From contig NC_003076.8 in NCBI RefSeq assembly GCF_000001735.4, positions 11,470,001 to 11,534,000 of the forward strand: a stretch of 64,000 nucleotides of DNA. The letters are read 5' to 3'. The DNA comes from Arabidopsis thaliana. Taxonomy: Eukaryota > Streptophyta > Magnoliopsida > Brassicales > Brassicaceae. The notes beneath the pieces were generated by a model. The model worked only from the letters and a program-made list of their open reading frames with translations. It searched no databases and was not told the DNA's origin. The translations under genes were made by a program, and so were the position numbers. Shown piece by piece: positions 42,863 through 54,265 of the stretch; positions within the stretch are counted from its first letter, which is position 1; each line of letters begins with the position of its first letter.

Positions 42863-45190
42863 ACAAACTCAACATAAATATACATTTATATGATTATATG
42901 TCATGTTACATATTTCTTTTTATTCGATCGAGTAGAGTTCTAGAGAACATAATTCTCATATAATTAATCCTTCAGAGACTATATCTTTCAAGAATTTCAT
43001 ATAAATGTCATATCCAGTGTTCCATCTCTTATTGCCAGACTTTAGATACTTAAAAGTATTGCATCCACCACAAGAGAATGCATCTCTTCATAATATATTT
43101 CTTATCTTTGTGAAAATCTCATTAATTTCACTATTCTTTCACATAAAGATTCATTTATCTTCCACTGGTTTTACACATTATGTGCATAGACTACTAGTCC
43201 AAATATCTCTACTAGAGATTATAATTAAATGTATATTTCTTCTTTTCCATTTTTGGCTAATCATTACTTTGTGTACACTTTTCAATAGACTTCTTTCATG
43301 ATCCTCCTTTTTATCCATAATATCAACTGCTCATAGCATGCAAACATATTACGACGTCGATTTGCTTTTGATTCCATTATATTTTGACATGACATAGCTA
43401 GCTAGATCTCTTCATTGTCAAGTACTTGAATGTTTCATTTGTCATGTTTATGTCTCTTCTAGAGATCATTCACTCTCTTCCAGAGATCATCAAAATATTT
43501 ATTTCCTCAATCTGGTCATTTTCAATTTTGTGCTCCTTCTCTTTTACGAAGATATTTATATTTGGAATCAAGGTCTATTACGCTTCATGCGATCTTTAGA
43601 CTCAATAGTAGTTTGAAATTGGTCCTAACAAGACAATCATTCTATTCTGGAGCATTTAATTTACAACTGGTATATGAGACTTTATCACTTTATTTGGGTT
43701 AGCAAATGCGTATGGCAATTACAACGCTAAATTCCGTAATTGAATTATCTCTTGGACTCTTAATATACATTCTTTAGTCCGAGGATCATTGATAATTCAT
43801 TTATATTCATCTTTTTTACCAGCTGTATACTTTCTCCCCCTTATGTTGGAATAGCTGACTATATAATATGATAGTCTTCAAAACAAGCGTTATATAAATC
43901 GTTTTAGGATGGCTTAGTTATCATTCATATCCAACATGTATTCTTATCCTCCTTTGAGGGCTCATCTTTGCGTGCTGTGGTGGAACACTTTTCACATTCA
44001 AAGATTTTAGATGAAAATGTTTTTGGTATCTGACCCAAAACCAATAATGATGGGGAAAACTATTAATTATTCATTGGCTTGATTCGTATCGATGTTACTA
44101 AACCATTTTGTGTATGAACATGAATTTCAAAATGTTAAACACTTATCCCAACGGATATCCAATAATGGTTATAATAAATAAACAGTGAAATACTCTTGTA
44201 CTTTAATCAAGAAAGTAACCTCGCAAACTCTATGTTGCAGGTTTATAACAAGGATAAATATGATCTTCTAGTCGATGCAACAATCGAGTCAATGCGTCCG
44301 TTGAATCGATGCATCTTTTATAACCATTAGGTATCTAAATGTCATATAGTGAATGATCAACCCATAATCATCTCCTTGTATATACTTACGAATAGATAAA
44401 GTCCAAATTATTTTGACTGGTAAAAATCACATTATCATATTACTTTCTGAGCAAGTAACATTTGATAAATCATTAGGAAGAATCTTCTTGTTTTTCACCT
44501 AATGTCCACATAATTCTCAATACTTTCGCATCATCATTAAACCAGGATAACCAATCCGGTTAAGCCAAATATACTCTTGAAACTTCTATTTTTTTTTTTT
44601 TTTTTTAAACTTCTGATTTACTATTCATTGCTTATCAGTTACTCCCTTAATGGGATCTTATAATCAAAATTACTTCCATATATCAATCATATGTTAATAA
44701 AGCAATAAACGAGACAATAATTGAAACTTTATATTCTAGTATAAACGATATTAAATTAAATTTGACTAGCTATGTAAGATCTTATATTCACTTCAGAATA
44801 TGAGTATTACTTATCATCAATAACTCATATATTTTCTTAGCCTTTGAAAAACACTCGATTTAAGTTCATAATAGTTCTTAAATTTCTTTCAAAATATTGT
44901 GTCTACAGGACAACAATACTTGCGTAAAACTTTAAGCGTCTGTTTTACCATCTCTTCATTAGAGATATTCTCTTAACAATGTGAGTTATATTCACAAAGA
45001 GACTTCAAATCTTGAAGTTTTAGTAATAACTAATTATAACTTATTTTATCTAACACATTCGTATAAGAATTGCTTTATACAACTTTTAGATCTTTAGTAG
45101 TCAAAGATTGAACATAATCTTCTGGATATGTCACTTATTATTCATGTGAGATTCATTACTTCTCCTCCTCGAGAGGATGAAACTTCAAGT
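42863..45190. other. AT-rich non-coding stretch right of element B
   Basis: No gene, terminal repeat or coding relic could be supported in 2.3 kb. It has a run of T at 44589-44606 and a CTCCCCCTT purine-tract complement near 43836. Its left edge joins 33483 once element B is removed. It may be the untranslated region of a Copia element, but I cannot prove it. Confidence 0.4.
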
Positions 45191-45222
45191 TCATCCATCT
45201 CGTATTGAATTCCACTCTAGAA

Positions 45223-45432
45223 TCAAAATTTTAGGTTAGGTACTTTATATCTCATCATATTAACTTTGAGATTTGGGGAACTATGCCCCGTCTGATCGTA
45301 TGGTTTCGCATGGTTTTGCACTTTCAATCCAAGCTTCTTGACCATAGTTTCACTTGCCACATAAGTACAACTCCCTCCATCAATGATGAGGTTGCAAACT
45401 TTCCCGTGCACATGACAACGCGTGTGAAACAA
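45223..45432 (-). pseudogene. chromovirus protease start, copy A
   Basis: FHTRCHVHGKVCNLIIDGGS and YVASETMVKKLGL are the chromovirus aspartic protease, with DGGS at the active site. Only copy A extends this far. The sequence turns into unrelated AT-rich DNA at about 45200. Confidence 0.8.
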
Positions 45433-45441
45433 GTTTTCTGT

Positions 45442-46644
45442 CTATTTTTGCTCATCGGTCTTTGTTTGGACACTCAAAGTTCTCCTAGCTACCAACAACT
45501 CACCCTGAGCCGGCAGCTCCTCATTTTCTTTCAATGAAGAAGGTGAATCTGGAATTTGCTCCTCGGGCTCTATTTCTCCATTATCCAAGAGAATCATGAC
45601 TCTCTTATTTGGACATTCATTAGCATAATGTCCTTTCCCTTGACATTTGTAACACCTAACATCACGAACTCTAAATGTAGAAATTTCAGCCTTTCCTTTG
45701 TGATCTTGAACTGCAGCATATGGTTTACTTTCAGCCCTTGAACTGACAATCGGCTTATAGCTGCTGGTTCTCTCCTCTCTTTGGTAAGTAGGCTTAGCAA
45801 TGGTTCCTGAACCATAACTAGATTGTGAAGAACTCTTCCTCTTAACTTGCTGCTCAAACAAAATCGCCTTGTGTAACATCTCTTCTATTTCAACATATTA
45901 TTGAGTCTCCAATCTGTCTTGAATATCTCTGTTTAAACCCCCAAGAAACCTTGACATAGTTACTTCTCTATCCTTAGAAATATCAGGCCGCAACATCAAA
46001 GTCTCCATTTCCTTGTAGTACTCTTCGACAGAACGGTTCCCTTGTGTAATATTCCTCAACTTGAGATGCAGCTCACGATGGTAGTGACTAGGGACAAAGC
46101 TCTTCCTCATAATAGCTTTGATTTCAGACCAAGATTTCAATGGAAGTTCTTGATTACGTCTCCGTGAAGTAACTAGCTGATCCCACCAACTCAAAGCATA
46201 GTCATAAAATTCAGTAGCAACAACTCTTACCCTATTGATATCGGTGTAGTGTTGAAGGTTGAAAACCAATTCAATCTTCTTTTCCCATTCCAAATAAGCA
46301 TCTGGATCAATATTTTCATGGAATGGTGGAATTTTAAGCTTAAGACCTCCAAGATTGTCTTGTAAAAAATCTCTACCTTCTCTAGCAAGTCTATGGTGTC
46401 TCGTTTGACTATTGTGAGATGAAGTGCTCCTATGCCCTTAGTACTGACCTGTAGCTTCATCTCTTTGCTCAAGCGGCTCATTAACTCTCCTTTGTTCTCC
46501 AGGACGAGTCTACCCCAACTCTAGTTTCTCATGAAACTCTTGGCGAAAAGCATTAAGTTTGGTGTCCATCATTTTCTCAAAGGCTTCTACCAAAAGTTTG
46601 TTGTTTCGATTGTTGCTAGTCTCTTCCTCCTTAGATTCAGCCAT
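45442..46644 (-). pseudogene. chromovirus gag, copy A
   Basis: The start MAESKEEETSNN (46644) is followed by LLVEAFEKMMDTKLNAFRQE. The core has IPPFHENIDPDAYLEWEKKI, TEFYDYALSWWDQLVTSRRR, MRKSFVPSHYHRELHLKLRN and FLGGLNRDIQDRLETQ. The knuckle is CYKCQGKGHYANEC, followed by a tail ending LLVARRTLSVQ. All the blocks of a chromovirus gag are present in order. It is split by a stop where copy C has Tyr (QYYVEIEEM) near 45898 and by shifts near 46440. Gag would form the particle and bind RNA. Confidence 0.85.
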
Positions 46645-46962
46645 TCTTTCTGCAATAGAGACAACAAAACAACACCAGTTACTAGTTCTTTTGAAACAAA
46701 CACGAAATGACCCTTCAGATGCCCTAGAACCCTAATTACGACAGTTTCACTTGTTTGGATGCTAAAAATTATCAAAACGTTTCCAAACATTCCAGAAACA
46801 GTTTTACAAAATACTAGACTCTGTTTCAAACCCGTGACAGTTGATTTCGCAATTTTCGTATGTACGAAATAATTATAAAAATTAAATCAAGGTGACAGAC
46901 GGACACAATTCTGAAGATGAAAGACACAAAATGATAGAGATAGAGAACTCAACTTTCAGAGT

Positions 46963-46976
46963 GTGCTCTGATACCA
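46963..46976 (-). other. primer binding site (tRNA-iMet), copy A
   Basis: The minus strand reads TGGTATCAGAGCAC three bases after the LTR end. Identical at 49353-49366. Confidence 0.85.
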
Positions 46977-46978
46977 CA

Positions 46979-47818
46979 TGATGAGATCCTCCCAAGAACT
47001 CAGCACTTTTAAGTTGAGCAAAGGATAGTGGTGGCTGTGAAGCCGTGATGATGGATAGATTTCAATGAATCGATGGATATCACATAAGCTTGCGGAAGGG
47101 CTTCAAGATATCGAGACTTAGATCCTTTGGATATGCGCACCAAAAGAGAGTAAGGATTTTGCTGGATATACACACTAACAAGATGATTTTTTTATAAAAG
47201 GTTTTTGATTAAAAGAAAGATGAGTTCTCAAAAGAGAATACAAGAGTATATAAAGAGAAGGAGAAGGGAAGATGAAGAGACAAGTCTTGGAACATACTCC
47301 AAGGCTGCCTAGAACACAACAAAAATTAAAAACATAGTTTGAAATTCAAAATAAACCCTACAACTTCAAAAGCCACGAAATTGTCTCTTTATTTTAGTGG
47401 GTTTTGGCCTTGAATCATCAAAATGGATTATATGAAGTGAAAACATAAGCCTCATTAAAAACCTTCCTTTGGAAAACCCGGCGGGACAAAACCAAAGGCA
47501 GGGAAAAAGAGCACTCATGAATCACTTATCCATCTTGATGAGGTCCTTGAGCTTGAATCAAAACCAAAAGGGTAGTGACTTGGCTCAAGTCATTTGGTCA
47601 GTCCCAAATGTGGGTAAGCATCCCGCAAATGGCTTGGTTGTACAGCTCAGCTCTAGAACGAGTCATTGGAATGATCGGTGTGACAAGAACATCCTCTGCT
47701 ACAAGCTTCTCCTCAGCTACAAGCTCATCCTCAGCTACAAGCTTAGCTCCTTCCTCGGCTACAAGCTCACGTTCAAGCTTCGGTTCATGCTCCCTATTCT
47801 TAATGTTGTCCATGATCA
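46979..47818 (-). repeat. chromovirus LTR, copy A
   Basis: About 840 bp. The minus-strand end is ...GATCTCATCA and the probable start TGATCATGGACAAC. Near the start it encodes KLVAEE/ELVAED repeats followed by PMTRSRAELYNQAI, the pol C-terminus reading into the LTR. The right limit is inferred. Confidence 0.7.
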
Positions 47819-47833
47819 TATCACAATCGGTTT

Positions 47834-47933
47834 ACAGGGAACCATAGTTCATCGAACTACACTCCAAAGCCTGCCTTTCTGAAGTCATTTCCTCAGAGCA
47901 ACTTCCAGAGGACCTATGGTAATTCAGCTTACC
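47834..47933. repeat. Athila-derived scar, copy 1
   Basis: It matches 11124-11213 of Athila gag with an identical core, and stands between the LTR start and the gag C-terminus of the next unit. Confidence 0.78.
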
Positions 47934-47948
47934 AACCCCGAGGTAATT

Positions 47949-49033
47949 CTACTCCTCGGGCTCTATTTCTCCATTATCCAAGAGATTCATGACTCTCTTA
48001 TTTGGACATTCATTAACATAATGTCCTTTCCCTTGACATTTGTAACACCTAACATCACGAACTCTAAATGTAGAAATTTCAGCCTTTCCTTTGTGATCTT
48101 GAACTGCAGCATATGGTTTACTTTCAGCCCTTGAACTGACAATCGGCTTATAGCTGCTGGTTCTCTCCTCTCTTTGGTAAGTAGGCTTAGCAATGGTTCC
48201 TGAACCATAACTAGATCGTGAAGAACTCTTCCTCTTAACTTGCTGCTCAAACAAAATCGCCTTGTGTAACATCTCTTCTATTTCAACATAGTATTGAGTC
48301 TCCAATCTGTCTTGAATATCTCTGTTTAAACCCCCAAGAAACCTTGACAGAGTTGCTTCTCTATCCTCAGAAATATCAGCCCGAAACATCAAAGTCTCCA
48401 TTTCCTTGTAGTACTCTTCGACAGAACGGTTCCCTTGTGTAAGATTGCTCAACTTGAGATGCAGCTCACGAATGGTAGTGACTAGGGACAAAGCTCTTCC
48501 TCATAATAGCTTTGATTTGAGACCAAGATTACAATGGAAGTTCTTGATTACGTCTCGGTGACGTAACTAGCTGATCCCACCAACTCAAAGCATAGTCATA
48601 TAATTCAGTAGCAACAACTCTTACCCTATTGATCTCGGTGTAGTGTTGAAGGTTGAAAACCAATTCAATCTTCTTTTCCCATTCCAAATAAGCATCTGGA
48701 TCATTCTTTCCATGGAATGGTGGAATTTTAAGCTTAAAACCTCCAAGATTGTCTTGCAAAAGATCTCTACCTTCTCTAGCATGTCTATGGTGTCTCCTTT
48801 GACTTTGTGAGATGAAGTGCTCCTATGCCCATAGTACTGACCTGTAGGTTCATCTCTTTGCTCAAGCGGCTTATTAACTCTCCTTTGTTCTCCAGGACGA
48901 GTCTGCCCCAACTCTAGTTTCTCATGAAACTCTTGGCGAAAAGCATTAAGTTTGGTGTCCATCATTTTCTCAAAGGCTTCTACCAAAAGTTTGTTGTTTC
49001 GTTGCTAGTCTCTTCCTCCTTAGATTCAACCAT
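47949..49033 (-). pseudogene. chromovirus gag, copy B
   Basis: Same blocks as copy A: MVEAFEKMMDTKLNAFRQEF, WEKKIELVFNLQHYTEINR, LGGLNRDIQDRLETQ and CYKCQGKGHYVNEC. The frame is nearly continuous from 48491 down to 47949, ending NGEIEPEE at the scar. A shift near 48500 and a stop at about 48530 break the core. It lacks the protease found in copy A. Confidence 0.83.
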
Positions 49034-49368
49034 TCTTTCTACAATAGAGACAACAAAACAACACCAGTAACTTGTTCTTTTGAAACAAACACGAAATGAC
49101 CCTTCAGATGCCTTAGAACCCTAATTACGACAGTTTCACTTGTTCGGATGCTAAACATTATCAAAACGTTCCCAAATATTCCAGAAACAATTTTACAAAA
49201 TACTAGACTCTGTTTCAATCTTGTGACAGTTGATTTCGCAATTTTAGCACGCACGAAATAATTATGAAAATTAAATCAAGGTGACAGACGGACACAGATC
49301 TGAAGATGAAAAGACACAAAATGATAGAGATAGAGAACTCAACTTTCAGAGTGTGCTCTGATACCACA

Positions 49369-50212
49369 TGATGAGATCCTCCCAAGGACTCGACACTCTT
49401 AAGTTGAGCAAAGGATAGTGGTGGCTGTGAAGCCGTGATGATGGATAGATTTGAATGAATCGATGGATATCACAGAAGCTTGCGGAAGGGCTTCAAGATA
49501 TCGAGACTTAGATCCTTTGGATATGCGCACCAAAAGAGACTACGAATTTTGCTGGATATACACACTAACAAGATGATCTTCTTATAAAAGGTTTTTGATT
49601 AAAAGAAAGATAAGTTCTCAAAAGAGAATACAAGAGTATATAAAGAGAAGGAGAGGGGAAGATGAAGAGGCAAGTCTTGGAACATACTCCAACCAAGGCT
49701 GCCTAGAACACAACAGAAATTAAAAACATAGTTTGAAATTCAAAATAAACCCTTCAACTTCAAAAGCCACAAAATTGTCTCTTTATTTTAGTGGGTTTTG
49801 GTCTTGAATCATCAAAATGGATTATATGAAGTGAAAACATAAGCCTCATTAAAAACCTTCCTTTGGAAAACCCGGCGGGACAAAACCAAAGGCAAAAAAA
49901 AAGAGCACTCATGAATCACTTATCCATCTTGATGAGGTCCTTGAGCTTGAATCAAAACCAAAAGGGTAGTGACTTGGCTCAAGTCATTTGGTCCGTCCCA
50001 AATGTGGTTAAGCATCCCGCAAATGGCTTGGTTGAATAGCTTAGCTCTAGAACGAGTCATTGGAACGATCGGTGTGACAAGAACATCCTCTGCTACAAGC
50101 TTCTCCTCAGCTACAAGCTTATCCTCAGCTACAAGCTTAGCTCCTTCCTCGGCTACAAGCTCACGTTCAAGCTTCGGTTCATGCTCCCTATTCTTAATGT
50201 TGTCCATGATCA
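49369..50212 (-). repeat. chromovirus LTR, copy B
   Basis: About 844 bp, four bases longer than copy A because of an extra ACCA near 49690. It is otherwise closely similar, with the same PMTRSRAKLFNQAI segment. Confidence 0.7.
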
Positions 50213-50227
50213 TATCACAATCGGTTT

Positions 50228-50326
50228 ACAGGGAACCATAGTTCATCGAACTACACTCCAAAGCCTGCCTTTCTGAAGTCATTTCCTCAGAGCAACTTCC
50301 AGAGGACCTATGGTAATTCAGCTTAC
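50228..50326. repeat. Athila-derived scar, copy 2
   Basis: Second copy of the scar. Here the minus-strand gag frame 50226-50699 reads straight through it, giving a chimeric tail after NGEIEPEEEN. Confidence 0.78.
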
Positions 50327-50339
50327 CAACCCCGAGGTA

Positions 50340-51093
50340 ATTCTCCTCCTCGGGCTCTATTTCTCCATTATCCAAGAGAATCATGACTCTCTTATTTGGA
50401 CATTCATTAGCATAATGTCCTTTCCCTTGACATTTGTAACACCTAACATCACGAACTCTAAATGTAGAAATTTCAGCTTTTCCTATGTGATCTTTAACTG
50501 CAGCATATGATTTACTTTCAGCCCTTGAATTGACAATCGGCTTATAGCTGCTGGTTCTCTCCTCTCTTTGGTAAGTAGGCTTAGCAATGGTTCCTGAACC
50601 ATAACTAGATCGTGAAGAACTCTTCCTCTTAACTTGCTGCTCAAACAAAATCGCCTTGTGTAACATCTCTTCTATTTCAACATAGTATTGAGTCTCCAAT
50701 CTGTCTTGAATATCTATGTTTAAACCCCAAGAAACCTTGACATAGTTGCTTCTCTATCCTCAGAAATATCAGCCCGCAACATCAAAGTCTCTATTTCCTT
50801 ATAGTACCCTTCGACAGAACGGTTCCCTTGTGTAAGATTCCTCAACTTGAGATGCAGCTCACGATAGTAGTGACTAGGGACAAAGCTCTTCCTCATAATA
50901 GCTTTGATTTCAGACCAAGATTCCAATGGAAGTTCTTGATTATGTCTCCGTGAAGTAACTAGCTGATCCCACCAACTCAAAGCATAGTAATAAAATTCAG
51001 TAGCAACAACTCTTACCCTATTAATCTCGGTGTAGTGTTGAAGGTTAAAACCAATTCAATCTTCTTTTCCCATTCCAAATAAGCATCTGGATC
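50340..51093 (-). pseudogene. chromovirus gag, copy C, truncated
   Basis: It holds CYKCQGKGHYANEC and QYYVEIEEMLHKAILFEQQV in one frame and SWWDQLVTSRRHNQELPLES with MRKSFVPSHYYRELHLKLRN in another. The N-terminal quarter is missing: at about 51093 gag sequence stops inside the YLEWEKKI codons and unrelated repeat DNA begins. Confidence 0.8.
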
Positions 51094-51200
51094 AGCTCAC
51101 CTAGCTGAACTAGCTACTCTTCCTGCTGGTTTAGCTCACCTAGCTTAGGTAGCTAGTTCATCCAGCTTGTCCAACTCACCTAGCTGGTTCAGCTTGAACT
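51094..51200. repeat. short degenerate repeats of AGCTCACCTAGCT
   Basis: About five variants of AGCTCACCTAGCT/CTAGCTAGTTC occur between 51094 and 51200. They are palindrome-rich (AGCT, CTAG). They match neither the chromovirus nor the Athila copy on either side. Their origin is unknown. Confidence 0.55.
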
Positions 51201-51290
51201 TTCTCGTTCTTCCGACTAAGTATTTTCGTCCGTTCCTCGACCATGATCTCGTTTTCTCCTAAAACAAACCGGCCTCTTTATGAACGCGGG
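51201..51290. other. unassigned junction DNA
   Basis: No homology inside the window is visible. Athila sequence begins at about 51291 with ACGCAGTCGTTACAATCACT. Confidence 0.4.
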
Positions 51291-51760
51291 ACGCAGTCGT
51301 TACAATCACTCTCCTCTTCGCGGAATTTTCCAAACGAATCCCTGAAGTAATTCTTGAGGATGTTCCTCATAAGGTTGGTAACTCCCTAATCCCTGCACAT
51401 TTTGTGGGCCTGAACTACGAGTAGGAACCCAAGGATCCTCTTATCCTTGAAAGAGCATTCCTAGCTACAGTTGGTGCTAGGATTGATGTGAAGAGAGGTA
51501 GGATCTCTCTCAAAGTTTGTTATTTGGAGATGGAGTTTGACATGGATGGTTCAGCGCTCACTAAGCCTATCAGTAGTATTGCCTATAGCATAGACACACC
51601 TCCTCTAACTGCTCAAAATCCCAAAACAGAACCACACACAACGCTCCCATCAGCTCACCTCGCCAATGAGAATTGTAGAGCATCGGTGTCGATCGACACC
51701 AGCCCTCCTGTCGATCGACACCCTCGGGATTCATAGACAGAGGATTCTGGACATCCTCTT
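51291..51760 (+). pseudogene. Athila protease end and linker, element C
   Basis: Colinear with 11950-12360. It reads ITLLFAEFSKRIPEVILED with breaks, then an 82-codon open stretch (51488-51736) with MKRGRISLKVCYLEMEFDMD and SSIAYSIDTPPLTAQNP. The protease active-site segment itself is missing, lost at the truncation. Palindromes at 51685-51700 and 51709-51720 encode SVSIDTSPPVDRHP. Confidence 0.72.
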
Positions 51761-53092
51761 CAGCCCACACCACTTGAGGCCCTCTTTGATAAGTTCTCTT
51801 CTACCTCTTCTCTTGCTTTACCTTCGATTAATTCCTTAGATTCTTCGAAATCTGCTTCACATGTTAACAAGCCTAGAGTTCCTCGAAAACTTGTTTCCCC
51901 TGTTGTTGTTGCAGGTGACGAGAAGAGTGTCGATCGACACACTACTGAGTTCAGTTTACACACCGCCTTGGAGGGCGCGAACACAACAACAATCCTCCAC
52001 CAATCCCCCCACATCCTGAACTCCGCCAAGTCAAGCTATTGACTCAAAACAAGCGCTTAGTGGGAGGCAACCCACTGGTTTGATTTTTCTGTTCTTTTCT
52101 TTTATTTTTGATTTATTTATCCCGCCTTCTTCGGATTTGAATGCCATTGGGGACAATGTCGTTTAAGTCTGGGGGAGGTTCTTACTAATATTGCTTTTAT
52201 TTTTGATTCTTATTATTTTCGTTTTTGAGTTTATTGAGTCATTTTCTTTCTCCTAAAAAAAAAAACGTTTAGTTAGGAATCATGATCTATATTTCTCTTG
52301 ATTATTGCATGATTAGTGAGTACTGCAGGTTCGACTCAATCCGACTATTGGAAAATCTAGATGGCATACCAACAAACTTGAGGATATCCTAGTTTCCAAC
52401 ACAACCACTAAGGCTGGAGCTAATCTCACTGCTCTTCTTTCTACCTCTTCAAACGGTTAGTATTCATATATCTTGACTCCTTGTTCATACCTGATATTGA
52501 GACAATTGTGATAGAAAGAATGTGTTCCTCTCCCCTTATAAAAATAAAAAGAAAATGAGAGATTGAAAGGAATTTCGGATAGTGTATAGGGGTAGGAATG
52601 TTTCCTATGACCCCATTATTATACATTATTTGGAATGACCAATTACAAAGGTTGAAAAAATACCGAGGGTGTCAATCCAGTATGCGAGTTCCCCATTGTT
52701 TACTTTCTAAAAAAAAATAAGTCTGGGGGAGAGAAAGAACACCAAAGAAAAATAAAAATATATATATATAAAGAATGGTCGATTTATCATGGTATAGTAC
52801 ATGAATGAGTCTAGAAAGATCTTGAATGTTAGCTTGTTTGATGAGACCAAGCGATGAAAGCCTCGTGGATATAGTTGTGGAACTTAGGATGGAATCTAAA
52901 AAGTTGTGTAAGCTTGTAGAGAAGTAGATGTTGGTTAGGATTTGATTAGACTTGTTAGGCATGTGGATTTAGTTTGGATGATCATGGCAAAAGGCTACAG
53001 AGTATGGGAGTTCCTTTGTATTCAAAACCTCTTCCACGGGTTCGACTTTTGTGTTTTGCTTGAGGGCAAGCAAAAGCTAAGTCTGGGGGAGT
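51761..53092 (+). other. internal tail of Athila C
   Basis: No gene. It contains a palindrome at 51927-51940, the stem GTGGGAGGCAACCCAC at 52060-52075, an internal purine tract AAGTCTGGGGGAGG near 52166-52179, an AT microsatellite near 52758, and the polypurine tract GTCTGGGGGAGT ending at 53092. Confidence 0.75.
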
Positions 53093-54265
53093 TGATATAT
53101 CCCTATTTTTATTGATTTTATCTATGTTTTAGGTATAAGATTTTGAGTCGTTATGTTATTTCTCGAGTCTTTTTAGTGTCTTTTCAGGTATTCTATGCAA
53201 TGGGACAACAATGGAGATGAGGAGACATTTTAGAGCAAAAGCAAAGGAAAAGGAAGCTAAGGACAATTTCGGATTCCAGATTCAGAGAGAGTGTCGATCG
53301 ACACACTTTTGGTGTCGATCAACACCAGTTTCGACCCAGCAAAGTCCATGATGCTTTCAAATTTACAAAAGTGGAAATTTGCCCCAGAAGACTTCCCTAT
53401 TTGCATTATTAGTCCCTAGACGTTTTATACGGTTTATATATAGTTTTAGATGTCATGGTTTAGACCTAAGTTCCTTTTATCAAGTTCTTTGCAATCCCTA
53501 TTTTCAGAGACATAAGCTATTCATCCATTGTTTTCAGAAATTCATTCAATTTTCAATAAAGTAAATAGATGCTTTCTTACTCAAATATGTTTTTTGTTTC
53601 ATTCAATATGTCTGAGTAGTTTGCTTGTTAGGAATAGAGTTTCTCAGTAGGGATTCATATGGTTTAGTGGATCGCCCCCTTCGCTAGGTTATCTCTAGAA
53701 TTATTCATCTTTGATTATACTTAATGCTAGATCTAGAGTAATTAACTAGATCTTGAATCCAGACAATAGATATACCCACCATAGGTATCTGCAATTGGAT
53801 CTATTATTTGATGAGCCTGGTTTATAGATGTGTAATAAGAATCGACCTATCTACTAAGGTAAACAATTGAACTCGTTTAGAATGCATGTTTAGGTTAAAA
53901 ATCTCTCGGCTTCTTTGGTTATTCTAAGCTATAAGCATAGGGAGTTTCTCGGAACACCACCGGTTATTCCATAATTAGAGTATGAGTTTAAGAATGGTTC
54001 GATAACAACATAGCTTTCATTAGATCTACTAACCAATAGGTTCCTGAGAATACCATGTTCCTAGCTCTTTATTTAATCGTTTACAACCAATCAATCTGCT
54101 GTCTTTTTACTTTGTTCTCCTTTATTTTCAATCATTCCCTACTAGCTTAATCTCGATATTTAATTCATTGTGTGAACAAAAGAACTTTGTAGAAATCGAT
54201 CCTTAAATACTGCAATTGATCTCTTATTTGAGAGAGTAGTTCTTAGGTTAATTTGAACCTTATCA
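53093..54265 (+). repeat. 3' LTR of Athila C
   Basis: TGATATATCC...CTTATCA, 1173 bp. It carries palindromes GTGTCGATCGACAC (53291-53304) and GGTGTCGATCAACACC (53311-53326). Closest to the solo LTR at 18423 among the Athila LTRs here. Confidence 0.87.

Larger units (their letters stand above)
45223..51093 (-). mobile_element. tandem arrangement of chromovirus LTR plus gag pieces, 2.39-kb period
   Basis: On the minus strand, from right to left, the order is truncated gag (50340-51093), scar, LTR (49369-50212), PBS, gag (47949-49033), scar, LTR (46979-47818), PBS, gag (45442-46644), protease start. Equivalent points are 2389 to 2390 bp apart: gag ATGs at 49033 and 46644, LTR ends at 49369 and 46979. 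Both LTRs carry the same scar of Athila-like DNA on their right. Repeated units rather than independent insertions are therefore likely. Confidence 0.8.
51291..54265 (+). mobile_element. Athila element C, 5'-truncated and pol-less
   Basis: Contains part of the protease region, the linker, the internal tail and a full 3' LTR (53093-54265, 1173 bp). The 5' LTR and gag are missing. As in element A, the protease region runs directly into the linker and tail with no RT or integrase, so the pol loss is shared by descent. The chromovirus insertion of A is absent: the site at 52453 is uninterrupted. The base order right of the LTR (ATGTT) matches the GTGTT target of the solo LTR at 19633. Confidence 0.85.

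Noticed and set aside
42863..45190. Full Copia body of element E right of element B
   Set aside because: No gag, integrase or RT blocks could be read in any frame, so the link to the RNase H at 32583 remains unproven.
47469..47882. 137-codon plus-strand frame
   Set aside because: Shadow of the minus-strand KLVAEE-type coding in the LTR.
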